Shown here: piece by piece, positions 19,579-31,899 of the stretch
How the letters are laid out: each line of letters starts with the position of its first letter
How positions within the stretch are numbered: position 1 is the first letter of the stretch
DNA from: Blattamonas nauphoetae
Taxonomy: Eukaryota > Preaxostyla > Oxymonadida
Length of the DNA: 64,000 bases
Direction: 5' to 3'
Assembly (NCBI GenBank): GCA_033064195.1
Contig: JARBJD010000029.1
Location: 62,001 to 126,000, forward strand
Made by a program: the position numbers and the translations under genes
The notes under the pieces: generated by a model
Told to the model about the DNA's origin: nothing
The model's input: the letters and a program-made list of their open reading frames with translations, nothing else
Databases searched by the model: none

Positions 19579-21776
19579 TTAGTCTGAATTGAATGTCAGC
19601 TCGACTCGGAATCGCCTTGCATGTCTCTTCAATTGTTGATTTGTGTTCATCTCGATCCCCACTACTCGCAGTTCGAACGCATCGTCCCACCCTTCTTCTC
19701 TCAAAACAACTTTTCGACTCCTCTGTCGCTCTGGTTTCTCCCTCTTCCATTTACGTGTTCTGATCAGCATGCTGCGGAAGACAAACAGACAATTTGCTTC
19801 GTTCTCCATCTCGATCATCGTTGGCACTTCCCATTTCACAAGTTCAGTCACAAAGAAGGTGTCGTGTTCGTCAGTTTGAAGTTCAATATTTGTGAGGTAA
19901 TTGTGGATCCAACAGAGATGCCTCTCGAGTGCAGTTTTGCCTTTTTCATTCAGAATGAGTTTGTCCGAATTGCGGAAGATGAAAATGATGGATCGTTTAG
20001 CTGGCTCGAATACAGAGACACGAATGAGAGAATTTTGTTCGAAGCGTGTTTTTTCATCATCTCCAATCTGACGCAACATGCTTCGGATGAATTTGGTGAG
20101 TGCGAAAAGAGTGAAGGACTCCGAGAGAGGAAGAGAAACACAGTCGACTGTTTCAAACATCCTCCCAACAAGATTGGCTGACATGAACTTTGTTTTAATC
20201 CATGGATGGTCAACAGTGATGTTGATGATTGACGAAAGAGCTAGTCTTCTGACGTCTTCGTGGTTGACCTTGAGAGAGTTGAGAAAGAGGTCAGGGAAGG
20301 ATGGATCGTCGAGGATGATTGTTTGGAAGGATGATTTGTGGGGATCTGTCAGACAGAACGTCAAATTGACGAAGAAACGCCATCCATCCGTTAAAAAGGT
20401 TCAGATTTTCTTAGAAGAAGTTGGAGAGAATCAACCATTTGGGTGTCATCCACAGAAATCAATGGAGTGGATGGAGAAGCGTCGGAGGGAAGAGAAGCGA
20501 TGAGAGTGTCGATGGTTGAGATGTTCGTGAGAATCGTTGGGAGAGATTCTTTCATAAAGAGAAGCAAATCTTGAATGATCTCAGAATCAACCTGAAAAGA
20601 CAAAAGACAATGAAAAGAGGCAAAACACACTTCGATTGGAGGATCTGCTTTTAAAAGAAGAATTGGGATCTTGAACGAATTTGAACAAAATGACAGGGAA
20701 TCTGTCAACATGAATGTAACATCCTTCGTGAATTGGATGTATTGTGGGAGGTGTGTAGGGTCAGTTGGGAGAGTCATACGGAATTCGGAGAAAACGATTC
20801 GGAGTTTCTTTGTCAGAGCTGATAGGAATGAGAGACCAGAATATTGTTGGTGTGGGGAAGAAGATGGGAAGATGGGTGAGGGGAGAAGTGTGAGAGATGG
20901 TGGATTTCGTTTGATGACATGGAAAAGAGCCCAGAGAGAACAATCAGGGATTCTGAGATGTGGGAAGAGAGATATCCGAGCCAAAGTGGTAATCACAGCA
21001 GGTGGGGGCGATGAGTTTCCGATTTTGTTGAATGTGGAAAGAATGATGTCTTCGTCTTGGAAAAAAAGCGAGTCGACGATTTCAGGTTCGAAAAAGAGCG
21101 ATTATACGCAAGAACAACACTGAAAACATATGAAGAAGAGGAAAGAATGAAACACACTGATTCCAATGCAGAACATGCAGACCAATCTCCAAATTTCGTG
21201 ATCACGAAAGAAGGGATTTCTGATGAAAGCGATGAGCGAACGAACGAGGGCGATTTCGAATCTGAAAGAAAGCAAGAAATGAAGACATCCATCATCAAAA
21301 CCAAGAGAACCACAAACAAAGAATCGAAACCAATTTCATCAGTTCAGCCTGAAATTAAAGCGAGAATGAACAAAAGAGCAAAGGAGAGACCTCAAGTCCA
21401 GATGAGTCTGATCCAAAACACAATGGAGACAGAAAGGGACACCAATCATCAAAGGTGTCATCTGTCTCACTTTCTGAAACACATCAAAAGCATCCAGAAC
21501 AATCAACAAGAAATCGATGAAAACAACAAAAGGACACCAGATGTCACTTTCTTCAATTCTTGCAGTGTATCAACAATTATTTCTTCATCATCACACTTCA
21601 GTGTTTCGAGAAGTGAGGAGATGTTGGACTGAGAACGAGAGAGATGAAACACAACAATGACAAACCTGATTCCAACTCGGTGGACAGCTTAAAACTCTCG
21701 GCGAGAGATCAACAGTCAGAAGAGACAACCCAGAAGTCATCGATGAGTCACATGATCCGTTTGTTGAGAGTGTCAT
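19579..21776 (-). pseudogene. Helical-repeat protein gene, copy 1 (decayed)
   Basis: Exons can be traced by GT-AG junctions: 21666-21776 (MTLSTNGSCDSSM), 21538-21628 (SNISSLLETLKCDDEEIIVD), 21391-21473 (ESETDDTFDDWCPFLSP), then large exons through 20391-20996 and 19579-20364. The protein is leucine-rich and alpha-helical, resembling ARM/HEAT folds (VDSEIIQDLLLFMKESLPTI; NLVGRMFETVDCVSLPLSES). I do not recognise the family by name. An in-frame TAA lies about where copy 2 has CMESLFF, and a frame change near 20370-20390 separates the last two blocks (SEPF stop, then GWRFFVNLTF). It is thus probably a pseudogene, or those spots hold unrecognised introns. Copy 2 lies at 27845-29700 plus 40116-40472. 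Function is unknown. Confidence 0.55.
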
Positions 21777-22473
21777 TGTGGATCAATCTGAAAAATGAAT
21801 TATGGGTTCACTTTGGTTCCGTAAAATCTCTCAAGATCATTTGAACAAGACAAATCACATAATAAAGTCAAAATCTGAGTGAATGTGGGGAAAACAATCG
21901 TGAGTGATGCCAGAACAAGACGAAAGAACGAATCAAAGCAAAACGGCGAGACAGTCTCCACAATTCTGATATTTCTGTGTGGAGTGTGCAGTCAAGCCGA
22001 ACGAGGAAGAACAGAATCATGAATCGGGAACAGAATGTCAAAGCAAAAGAGAAAAAACAAGACTGAAAAAAGACAAAAAAGAACAGGCGACGAGTGAACG
22101 GAACACCTCGAAATGAAAGAGTTTGCTATTTGGGAAGAGAGAGAAAGGTTCTTCTAGTTCTCTATGGTGTAGTGACGTAAAAAGAAGAGTGCTTTTGTTG
22201 TGAGGAATGAAGAATGAAAGGGTGAGTGAACTGAACGTGCGGGCATGATCGGGATGAGAAACAAGAGATGATGTGACATGATTCACTGATATCTGATAAC
22301 AAAGTGGAGTGAGGGGAAACGAAGAGGCGAAGTCGTGAGGAAAGAATGAATACAGAAGCGTGGTGGATAGAAAAAATGAACATGGTGATGTAGTGAAGAG
22401 AAAATGAATGAGGTGATGATGTGAATGTTCTATGAATACAGAATCGAGTCAAAAAAGTGTCGTTGAGGGATGA
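21777..22473. other. Intergenic, no supported gene
   Basis: Purine-rich on the plus strand, with short competing frames only. It covers the 5' flank of helical-repeat copy 1 and the 3' flank of the pseudokinase receptor gene. Confidence 0.4.
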
Positions 22474-25400
22474 TCAGCCATCGATCGACGGTTTCGGCTG
22501 TTCCTCAGAAGTGTCTTCGATCACATTCAGTGACGTCTCAATGTCGGCCAGTTGCGGTCGATCTTTCGGATTGAGAGCGAGACACATTTCGATCAGTTCC
22601 TTCATTTCGGTGTTCTTCACCGGCGAAAGGTCGGGTGGAACTCCAGCGGCAATCTGGCGAGCAGCGTTTGCTCCGTCTTGCTCGCCGTAAGGCACTTGAC
22701 CAGTCTCGATTTCCCACAAGATCAGGCCAAGACTAAAAACTGACGCTTGGCTTCCAACGACGTTTGGTTTCTTCTCCGCCACTTCTGGTGCAAGCCAGCG
22801 CTGACTCTCTGTCGCCGGATCTTTTTTTCGATCGATGTTCGCGTGTTCTTGTTCGTTCACCTCGTTTCCATCACCCTCCACTTTCATGTTGGATAGAGAG
22901 GCATTTTGAAGTTGAGATTGGTTCGCAGAGGGTTTCACAATATCGGTGTTCGTTTTGAAGCACACACGCTCACATTCATCCAGCAGAATGTTGTGTGTCG
23001 ACAGTGCTGTCAGAATCGCTGCGTCATGCGTCTTCTGAGCGATCGTCTTCAAACCTGTCGCAATCTGTCTCTGAATCACTCGCTTGAGCAGTGTTTGTCT
23101 GTCCTTCGAATGGAGTCGGTTGTACAGCGTGTCCTTCTTCTTCGCAAGAACTACTTTCACCCCATCCACACACAACAATGCTTCAATCGTTTCCTCTCCA
23201 TCAATCTTGCTCTCAATAACAACTGCCATGTTCGTCACAACATCGCTTGGATGACTCTCGAGCGAGTTGTTCGGATTCGCACTCAATTGATGATCAGACA
23301 CAACAACATCCATTTTGTCGTCTTCCAATGGTGCTTCCTGTTCCTTCAGTTCATTCTGTTGTTCAATCTCTTTCTTCTGCTTTCGACGTCTCAACAGAAC
23401 GACAACGATGATGACGAGGAGAGCCAAGACGATGAGTGAGACAATCAGAGGAACGAGCCACGGGACGATCTTGCCTGCTCCAAGAGCCATCTTCTCTTTC
23501 GCACTGATCTTCACTGTGAACGATTGCGTTGCCTGCTCATCTCCAAAAATGATGCGGCCATCCCAACGAGACGATTTCTCAAGTTGAGTCGATGATTCCA
23601 AAACTGAAATCAACACTTCAGTTTCTGAGACTGAGCTGACTGACGGATCAGAGAGAGGAATCCGATGAGGTGTAGCTGAGTTGAGTTTGCAGTTTGATTT
23701 TGATTTCGAGTCAGCTGTTTCGAATATCTCGAATGACAATCCACACGGAATCAACTTCGTCCCCACAATCCGAATCGCAAGAGGGTCTTTCGACTTTTTC
23801 TGAGACACCGAACAGTCCGACACTGACAGTGTGGGAACCACGAACGGCGAGAGCGATTTCTGTCCATTCACCGTCACTGAGCATTCTGACGTCGAGATCC
23901 AGTGTGATTCTTGTTGTGATGTTTCGCTGTTCTCGGTCTCCAAAATCACTTCGCCACTCCCAACACAACGAACGTTCCATTGGAGAGACGGAAAGGGGGA
24001 TGGATGAGGTGTGTTTGCCGATAGCTTGCAGAAACTGAGAGTCACATTCGATCCATCCACGATGAACACTCCCTGTTTGATTTGTGCGAAATGGCATTCT
24101 GATGCTGTGATCACACCTCCCTTCGCTTTCAGAAGTCCTGTCTCCCATCTGCACACCTCGTCGATCTCTTCGTTGATTGTCGATGTCGTTGGAAGAGTTG
24201 AGCCAGTCAGGTGCACATTCTCCAGTTCGATCTTTGTGTTCGTCGTCGAGATGAGACAGAGAGATGGCGATGTGTTTTCGATTGCGAATGAGAGATGGTC
24301 GAGTCTGATGCGACCGCCAGTCAAAGTGAGGAGAGGAGAGGATGAGACAGACGAGGACGGAATCCTCACAGTCTCTGCAAACTCACCCGCCTTCTTCACA
24401 ATCAAAGTGATTCCATTCTGCATTACGAACGACTGCGAGAGAACAGGGCTTCGAGTGACGAGAATGCTCACATCAACAAACAAGGCTGTTTTGGTGATTT
24501 GGAGTGCTCTGTCCACTGTTCGGCAAGGTGATATTGGTGTTCGACAATCACTATCATCTGATGCAACCTCCCCATCCACATACAGAATTGGGGGACCGTG
24601 GGTCGAAGGTGTGGTGAGAGTGGGAGGAGTCGAGGCTGCCAGCGATGAATCAGAAAAGAGATGGAGTTTGACGATCGGGTATGTTGTGCCGAACTGGAGT
24701 GAGTCTTCCTTTCCCAGCTCGATTGTCGCTGACTCTCCTTCTGTCGAGCTCGACATCACAATCTCAAATTCGAGAGTGACTGGGTCAGCATTCGATTCGC
24801 ACGGTTCCGCCAGAACGAGGACGAAACGTTCACCTTCGATGAATCCAGTTCCAGTTACCAGCAATGTGCATTCCATCCCGTTCGTTTTCATTTGTGGGAC
24901 GATCGAAATGGCTGAGACGGGGAGAGAGATCGTGTGCTTGATCCCAGAATTGACGAGAATCGAAGCTGTGACCGAATATTGCATTCCAAACACGAGTGGA
25001 GTGTCTGAGTTTGTGGGACTCGCCTCAACCGCAGGAACTGTACACGTTGCAGTGTTTGAATCTTTGAACACAGCGGTGAAGGAATATTCGATTGTATTTC
25101 GCGACGATGCTGATGCGACTGGGTCGAGTGAGAATTTGAAGTCTTTTGAGAACGAGCGACCTTTCAGTGTCAACACCGTCCATTCCAAGAAACTGCGAGA
25201 TTCGATCGCTTCAAGTCGGGTCGGTTCCGGCTTGATCTCACTCTTTCCTTTGACAACCACTTCCAGCTGGATCCCGTCTTTATCATAAACCTCGCTGATT
25301 GTGTAATTCTCGCCCCACTTCAGATCGACTTCGTTGCTGCCCACTTTGTAAACAACTGCTTTTGTTGTGACGGTAGACTGCCCGTCATATGTAACGGAAG

Positions 25401-27594
25401 TTGTCCACACATCCGATGCATCAATGGTGTTCTGAAATGTGATAGAATAGCTTCCTGGAGTGAAGTAGTCAAAATAGAGTGAGAGTGTCGCTTCGGTGTG
25501 ATCTGTCGAATAGCGAGTGTCTGGCACGCCCAGATAAATCGTGGGGGGTCGAGCCGGGACGGTGATTGTTGGAGGAACGAACACGACACGAGTGCCACGA
25601 TGCTCAAAATGGGATGAAGAGAGAGGGTAAGTCTCGAGAGGAATTGACGCCCCGATTGGGTAGAAATAGAAAGGCTCTTCACACTCTCCATTTATCATCT
25701 GGGTGGCGTGGATCTCCCCCCAAACATTCATATCACCGACGCATATTTCGAAATCTGCATTCGGGACATCCGTACAAGTGAGCTTGAGTTCATAAAATGA
25801 TGAGATCCCGTTGTCGATGAGTTCAGCATAGACCGTCACAAGTTTTGGAGGGACAGTGAACCGAGGTGGTTCGAACTGGATTTCATGGCCGTCAACAAAA
25901 AGTTCGGCAGGGTCCACGTAGACTTGGTCAGTCGAATAGTAATTGCCAGCGGGAGCGTACTCCAGTTTCAGTTCAAAGTCGCCATTCTCGTCGAGTTCGA
26001 TGTCATGTTCTTCATTCACAGAACCGCCAAACATGACTTTAACGATGGTGTTTTTGAGTTGATCCGAGTGGAAGACCAACGTAAAGTTCTTTGCGCTGGA
26101 TTCATCTCGAGCTGTGATCGTGATGATTGCTTCTGGGAGGTTCGGGAGTCGATCATGGTTGGTTCGAGAGATGGTGGAGAGGAATGGTGAGGGAGATGGC
26201 GAGTCAGTGTCCCCAATCAGTCCAAGCTCGGCTGAATTCACGAGATCAGTCAGGATCAGCTCCGAGCTTCCACTGTCAACGAAGTGGATGGAAGATTTCG
26301 AGTCGACCATCGAATCCGAGATCACAACGATCGATGATCCATTCAGTCCTCCACATCTCACAAACGACACGTCAAACAGACCAACTGACTCAATCCCGCA
26401 AAGAAGAAGAAGTGTCGAAGGGCTTCCTTCAGCGCATCCACATTCGCAGAACGAGCAGTGGGTCAGCGTGACAGTTCCGGATGACGAGGAGAGCGGCGAG
26501 TTCAGATGGACCAGAGCTTCAGTTCCTTCAATTTGCGAGAAATGACATGAAATCAATGTTAGTTCATCCATGCTTGGTTCTTGGCGGGTTGCAGCTTCGA
26601 AAACGGTGTTGGTGTTTGTGTGTGGCGAGTGGGGAGGAGAGAGGAGAGACGAAGGCTGGATGTTCGAGAAAGAGCTATTCATCCCAAAGAACGATCCTGG
26701 AGTATCCAGTCCACACGAAATCCCTCCCCAAATGTTCCCAAAACTCGACGTAAGTTGGCAATTCACAACTTTCTGCGCCGTTCTCACGTGGCGGTCAACG
26801 ATTGGCATTTGGTTGGATGTTGTGAGGTTTCGAAGAGTGCAATCACTCAATGCCACAACACAGTCAACATTCAGCTGGTCTGTCTGATCGTCAAGGGTTC
26901 CAATGTCGAAAAGCGGGCCAGTCGAATGATGCATCTCACAATCCGAGATTGAGAGAGCAATTCCACGAATAACCAATTGTTTTCTGATGGCTGAAACAGT
27001 GGATGGCAACTGAGCTCCAAATGATGAAGAAACAAGAGGAAGGAGCAGGTGAGTGTTATCACTTCGATGCGACACTTCCTCAAACAGCATTTCACACCAT
27101 CCAAAGTGAGAACCTCCATCAACAAGAAATGGGCATTGGAAGCCGTTCGACCAAATGTCACTTCGGGACACGGTGACGTCAGACGACGAAACACGAGCGA
27201 TGAACGAGCCACCAGTGCTCGCTGTCAGGGTCATATCAAACAGCGAGAGTGTCGAATTTCTCACAGCAAAGATTGGGCTGATATTCGGACGATCTTTCGA
27301 CTTCATTTCGTGTTCATCGTTCAGACTTGGAACGAGCAGGTTGTTTGTGTGCACGATTTCGGTTGAATGGCCATAAAGAGATAATGTTCTTTCCTCAATG
27401 AGGATATTCTCACCGTGGTGAACGAATTTCTGAAGCATCAGAGCGGTATATATCGGATCGTTGATGTTGGGTCGATTTTGGTCAGTGAGAAAATGCTCCA
27501 GTGGCAGAGAAGTATGGTCGTCAGCGAGGGCAGAGACATAATGATGGTGGGAGATGAGCGATACGGAAACGAAAATCAACTGAACCAGCATCAT
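22474..27594 (-). CDS. Giant receptor-like protein: beta-helix ectodomain, membrane helix, pseudokinase
   Basis: One frame of 1706 residues has no intron. A signal peptide is likely (MMLVQLIFVSVSLISHHHYV). The ectodomain has beta-helix blocks, a train of Ig/IPT-like modules and a CRTPISPCRTVD cysteine motif, as in the gene at 9755-15151. A strong membrane helix (WLVPLIVSLIVLALLVIIVV, about residues 1350-1375) is followed by RRRKQKK. The last 250 residues are kinase-like: RWLAPEVAEKKP (APE motif), ASVFSLGLILWEIETGQVPY (helix F) and NPKDRPQLADI. The catalytic loop HRDLKxxN is replaced by LSTHNILLD, and DFG is not visible (KTNTDIV lies there), so activity is unlikely. It is probably a surface receptor that signals through binding. 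Ligand and partners are unknown. Confidence 0.85.
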   Translation of the reverse strand: MMLVQLIFVSVSLISHHHYVSALADDHTSLPLEHFLTDQNRPNINDPIYTALMLQKFVHHGENILIEERTLSLYGHSTEIVHTNNLLVPSLNDEHEMKSKDRPNISPIFAVRNSTLSLFDMTLTASTGGSFIARVSSSDVTVSRSDIWSNGFQCPFLVDGGSHFGWCEMLFEEVSHRSDNTHLLLPLVSSSFGAQLPSTVSAIRKQLVIRGIALSISDCEMHHSTGPLFDIGTLDDQTDQLNVDCVVALSDCTLRNLTTSNQMPIVDRHVRTAQKVVNCQLTSSFGNIWGGISCGLDTPGSFFGMNSSFSNIQPSSLLSPPHSPHTNTNTVFEAATRQEPSMDELTLISCHFSQIEGTEALVHLNSPLSSSSGTVTLTHCSFCECGCAEGSPSTLLLLCGIESVGLFDVSFVRCGGLNGSSIVVISDSMVDSKSSIHFVDSGSSELILTDLVNSAELGLIGDTDSPSPSPFLSTISRTNHDRLPNLPEAIITITARDESSAKNFTLVFHSDQLKNTIVKVMFGGSVNEEHDIELDENGDFELKLEYAPAGNYYSTDQVYVDPAELFVDGHEIQFEPPRFTVPPKLVTVYAELIDNGISSFYELKLTCTDVPNADFEICVGDMNVWGEIHATQMINGECEEPFYFYPIGASIPLETYPLSSSHFEHRGTRVVFVPPTITVPARPPTIYLGVPDTRYSTDHTEATLSLYFDYFTPGSYSITFQNTIDASDVWTTSVTYDGQSTVTTKAVVYKVGSNEVDLKWGENYTISEVYDKDGIQLEVVVKGKSEIKPEPTRLEAIESRSFLEWTVLTLKGRSFSKDFKFSLDPVASASSRNTIEYSFTAVFKDSNTATCTVPAVEASPTNSDTPLVFGMQYSVTASILVNSGIKHTISLPVSAISIVPQMKTNGMECTLLVTGTGFIEGERFVLVLAEPCESNADPVTLEFEIVMSSSTEGESATIELGKEDSLQFGTTYPIVKLHLFSDSSLAASTPPTLTTPSTHGPPILYVDGEVASDDSDCRTPISPCRTVDRALQITKTALFVDVSILVTRSPVLSQSFVMQNGITLIVKKAGEFAETVRIPSSSVSSSPLLTLTGGRIRLDHLSFAIENTSPSLCLISTTNTKIELENVHLTGSTLPTTSTINEEIDEVCRWETGLLKAKGGVITASECHFAQIKQGVFIVDGSNVTLSFCKLSANTPHPSPFPSLQWNVRCVGSGEVILETENSETSQQESHWISTSECSVTVNGQKSLSPFVVPTLSVSDCSVSQKKSKDPLAIRIVGTKLIPCGLSFEIFETADSKSKSNCKLNSATPHRIPLSDPSVSSVSETEVLISVLESSTQLEKSSRWDGRIIFGDEQATQSFTVKISAKEKMALGAGKIVPWLVPLIVSLIVLALLVIIVVVLLRRRKQKKEIEQQNELKEQEAPLEDDKMDVVVSDHQLSANPNNSLESHPSDVVTNMAVVIESKIDGEETIEALLCVDGVKVVLAKKKDTLYNRLHSKDRQTLLKRVIQRQIATGLKTIAQKTHDAAILTALSTHNILLDECERVCFKTNTDIVKPSANQSQLQNASLSNMKVEGDGNEVNEQEHANIDRKKDPATESQRWLAPEVAEKKPNVVGSQASVFSLGLILWEIETGQVPYGEQDGANAARQIAAGVPPDLSPVKNTEMKELIEMCLALNPKDRPQLADIETSLNVIEDTSEEQPKPSIDG

Positions 27595-27844
27595 TCATAG
27601 TGTCAAACTTGATCTGAACCATTGTTTGAATAACCTGTCCAACAGAACAACAGATTGGTCGAAACGAATCAAGACATGACATGAACCACATGATTAAATA
27701 AAGATACGGCCAGTTTCAACACGATGAGGAGAGAAGTGATGCAGGTATAAGAAAGAGAGTGAAGTGGGGAGTGTTCGAACAGACGAGGAGCAGCACAACA
27801 CAACTGGAAGAGCGAAGAATGGGAGTTCCACAGACACCCAACCT

Positions 27845-29700
27845 TCACCAGAGATCGTCCGCATTGAATGTCTGCTCGATTCTGAACTTCTCCGCGAGAT
27901 CAACCAGGTCCCGACTGGCGTCCACCTCGATCCCCACCACTCGCAGTTCGACGGCATCGTTCCACCCTTCTTCCCTCAAAAGCACTTCTCGTCTCTTCTG
28001 CCGTTCGGGTTTGTCTCGATTCCATTTCCAAGTTCTGCTCAGGATGCTCTGGAAAACGATCTCAAAGTGCTCTTCGTTCTCCATCTCGACCATCGTTCGC
28101 ATTTCCCATTTCACAAGTTCTGACACAAAGGCGGCGTCATGTTCGTCTGACCGGAGTTCCATGTTGTTGATGTGATTGTGGATCCAGCACAGGCGATTCT
28201 CGTGTTGAGTGTTGTCTTCTTCATCCAGAATGAGTTTGTCCGAATTGTGGAGGATGAAGATGATGAATGGTTTGGCTGGCTGGAACACATACACACGAAT
28301 GCGAGGATATTGTTCGAAGCGTGCTTCTTTATCGTTTCTAATCGGCTGTAATATGTAGAAGATGAAGTTGGTGAGCAGAAAGAGAGTTTTGGACTCCGAA
28401 AGAGGACGAGAGACAAAATCGATGGTTTCAAACAACTTTCCAACGAGATTGGTGATCATGACTGTCTTTTTCGGCCATGACAACATATTAACGATGTCTA
28501 CGATGGTGGACACGGTCATACTGTCTTCTGAAATGTGAGGATCCCTGAAAGAGTGGAGAATGAGGTCAGTGAAGGATGGGTTGTCAACAATGATTGATAA
28601 GAACGATAGTTTGTGGGATTCGGTGATTTGGATTGTCACTCCGACGACGAACTGCCATCCTTGGCTCATGAATTCTTCACATCCTTTCCGAAGTCGTTTG
28701 AGAGATTCGGCCATTTCAGAGTCAAAAACAGAAACCAATTGAGGGGTTGGAAAAGAATCGGAGGGAAGAGAAGCGATGAGAATGTCGATCGTTGAAATGT
28801 TCGTGAGTATCGTTGGGAGTGTGTCTTTGATAAAGAGAAGTAAATCTTGAATATTCTCAGAATCAACCTGAAATGACGAAAAATGATGGAAAAGAGGCAA
28901 AACACACTTCGATTGGTGGATTTACAGTCAAAAGATGAAGTGGGAGGACGAACGAAGCGTAACAGAAGAAAAGAGGAGTAATGATGATAAAACGATCATC
29001 TTTCGTGAATTGGAGGTATTTTGGGAGGTGTGAAAGATCTGTTGGGAGATTAGTTTGGAATTCGGAGAAAACGATTCGAAGTTTCTTTGTCAGAGCTGCC
29101 AGGAATGAGAGACCAGAATATTGTTGGTGTGGGGAAGATGATGGGAAGATGGGGGAGGGAAGATGTGTGAGAGCAGATGAGTCTCGCTTGAGAACGTGAT
29201 AAACAGCCATGAAAGAACAATGAGCAATTCCGAGATGAGGGAAGAGAGAAAGTCGAGCCAGAGTGGTGACAACCGCAGGTGGAGGCGATGAATTTTCGAT
29301 TAGGGTTAACGTGGATATGATATACTTTTCATCTTGGAAATAAAGCGAGTTGACGATTACAGGTTCGAAAAAGAGTGATTCCATGCAAGAACAACACTGA
29401 AAACAAATGAACAAGATGAAAGAATGAAACACACTGATTTCAATGCAGGACATGAAGACCATTGTCGAAAGTGGGTGAAGATGAATGAAGGGATTTCAGA
29501 CGAAAGCGATGAGCGAACGAATGAGGGCGATTTCGAATCTGAAAGAAAGCAAGAAATGAAGACATCCATCATCATAACCAAGAAAACCACAAACAAAGAA
29601 TCTTAATCAATTTCATCAGTTCAGCCTGACATTAAAGCGAGAACGAACAAATAGAAAAGGATAGACCACAAGTCCCAATGAGTCTGATGCAAAACACAAT
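27845..29700 (-). pseudogene. Helical-repeat gene, copy 2, 3' part
   Basis: The last exon (27845 to about 28870) is open for 340 residues (VDSENIQDLLLFIKDTLP through FNADDLW). It matches copy 1 along its length, including KLFETIDFVSRPLSES and the EHDAAFVSELVKWEM block. The previous exon (about 28900-29400) encodes CCSCMESLFFEPVIVN through NPPIEVC. Similarity to copy 1 stops dead at 29700 after AAAACACAAT, in the middle of exon 3. It resumes at 40116 with AATGGAGACAG. The gene was therefore split by the 10.4-kb insertion, and the two pieces cannot make the original protein unless the insertion is spliced out. The 3' part is better preserved than copy 1, so the break may be recent. Confidence 0.7.
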
Positions 29701-30717
29701 TTGGCCTGTTAAGCTGTGTCCAGTCGAGGTGGCAATGTCCAGTCCAATGTCCAGTCTCCTATTTGGGAGCCGAGGGAGTTCATAAAACCGGGCAATGGGT
29801 GAAATCCAAGTCATTGCAACAAAATGACTCGAAACGACAAGGGAAGGTGTTCTGTGGGCAGATTAGAGATATTTCAGCAGATTGAGGTCAATTGTGTCCG
29901 GAGAACTGAATTATCGGATGGAAATGGGATGATCATTCCAAACCACATCCTTTTCTCCTCGAATTATCAATTCAACAAACATATTCTTGCAGCAATGATC
30001 TCAAAGATGGAATAATTGATATGGCGAGGGTGGATATCAGAACCTGGCTGGTAAAAATGACACAAGGTAAAAAAGTGTGATTAGTGACGAATTAAGTGAA
30101 AAGAAGACAAAATATACGGCAGCCGACCTTCAGCTTGTTGTGATTCTTCTGAATTTCCTTCGACGATTGGCTCAGTCTATTTTAGGGCTGGTTGAGATCT
30201 TACAAACATCAACAGCGCGTCTATGTTCGTTCTTCCTCGCATCCCCTTCCTTGTTTGCTTTTCATTCACCGTCACTCCCTGTTCAGATCGAAGCGAGCGT
30301 CCAAGAATCTTTGATTCCCCTCCTTTCCGATTTTCGCAAGTGTGATCATCAGGGCCATGCACAAGTAGAAATACGCCGAGTTCGAAGAGATCAGAACACA
30401 AATTCAGTCCAGGGTGTCTGTGTATGACCAAAAAAGAGTAGGTGAGACCGTTAACAAGTGTGATCATGATTTAGAGGAAGATCTTGAGGAAAGCGATTGT
30501 GAAGAATACCCGGTTGAAGAAGCTGTGTTCAACGACGTTGACTTCGTTGGAGCATTGTCGTGTGGGGGAAATGTTGAATTCTGGAGGTTAAGGAGAAAAG
30601 AGAAGAAGGATCAATGTGGAGAATGTGAAAGATTATGAAGAACGGAGATATCTCTTGAGAGGACAATGAAGATGAGATGAAATTTCTGGGAATTCATTCT
30701 GACAAACCTTGTATCGA

Positions 30718-31059
30718 TGATAAATTCTTCTCTTCCATTGTTTTCGCAAAGTATTTCATTGTCCTGAACTTTCGGTTCTTCTTTCTTCTCGACTTGTTTT
30801 GTTGATTCCTTCTTTTCTTCACCGATTGATTCGGCCATCGTTTGATCAGTTAGAGTTACAACAAGTGCAACAGTGTGTTCTTGTTCAATCTTGTTCTGGC
30901 TGGGTTCTGGAGACTTCACTTCCTTTGGAATCACAACTGTCTTCGAATCTTTCTTCTCATCATCTGATTCCATATTCCTAGCTACCATCTCCTCCGATTC
31001 TTGCCTCTTCGCCTCGGCCTGTTTCGCGATCTGCTCAAATCTCCCCTTAACTCCCGATC
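30718..31059 (-). pseudogene. Isolated exon of a charged coiled-coil protein
   Basis: An open block bounded by a plausible acceptor (..CATATAG) and donor (GTTTGT) encodes SGVKGRFEQIAKQAEAKRQE, then acid/lysine-rich sequence ending EEFIIDTR. No matching exons were found on either side, so it looks like a captured exon inside the insertion. Family not recognised. Confidence 0.4.
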
Positions 31060-31899
31060 TATATGTCGAATGTGAAGATATGAATGAGGAGGGTCCAATA
31101 CGATGAAAAAATGTCAAAAAAATGAATAAGCAAGAGATGCAAACCGATGGCAACAGATCTCCCATCCTAGTGCATATTGGGGAACAATATGCCCGTCGTC
31201 TTGGAGGTTCCCTTTGAAAATACTCTGAGTCCATTTTCTACCAATTCGATGACAGTTGTTCATTTCTTCTCAGAGGAGAAGACGTCCGACAGTTCGATCG
31301 TGTTGACTTTTCGCTTGTGGATGAATGAGCACCCTGTTCCTGCAAGAGATGGAGAGAAGAAGTGAAGGAAGTGGCTAGAAATTGAAAATAAAGAGAGAAA
31401 ACACTATCAACGGCGACTCAAACTGTTCTGAGTTTGGTCACATCCAGGGGCAGCAAAATGCAGAGATGAAGGCACTACCTCGCTCAAACAAAGTGATGAG
31501 GTCTAAGACTAATCAAAAAAGTGAGAGATGGGTGGTAATATCACACCAACATCGAAATGGAGAAGCAACTGTGACCCTTTCTAGATGTCGATTGGACGTC
31601 CAGGACTGGATGTCCAATCGGACAGTCCAATTTTGCCGACTCTTTGAAAACTTCAAAAACGGTATGCACTAATTGAGAAGACATCAGAACAAAAGTATCA
31701 GCGAAATGTCCAATGACATCCAATGACGTCCAATGGTGGGTGGATCAAGCAACTCGTCACTTGAAGAAGAGTATCATCGGATTCTCACCATTTCGCTGAT
31801 TTTCAACAGACTATTCTCATTTTCAAGTGAAAGGAAACAAATATATGGGGTCCATTTTTCGAGACTCAACACCCCTTTTTTATTTGCTTAAACAATGTC

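Noticed and set aside
24011-25288. A 425-codon forward frame opposite the pseudokinase receptor gene
   Set aside because: It is the antisense shadow of a codon-biased gene and has no domain of its own.
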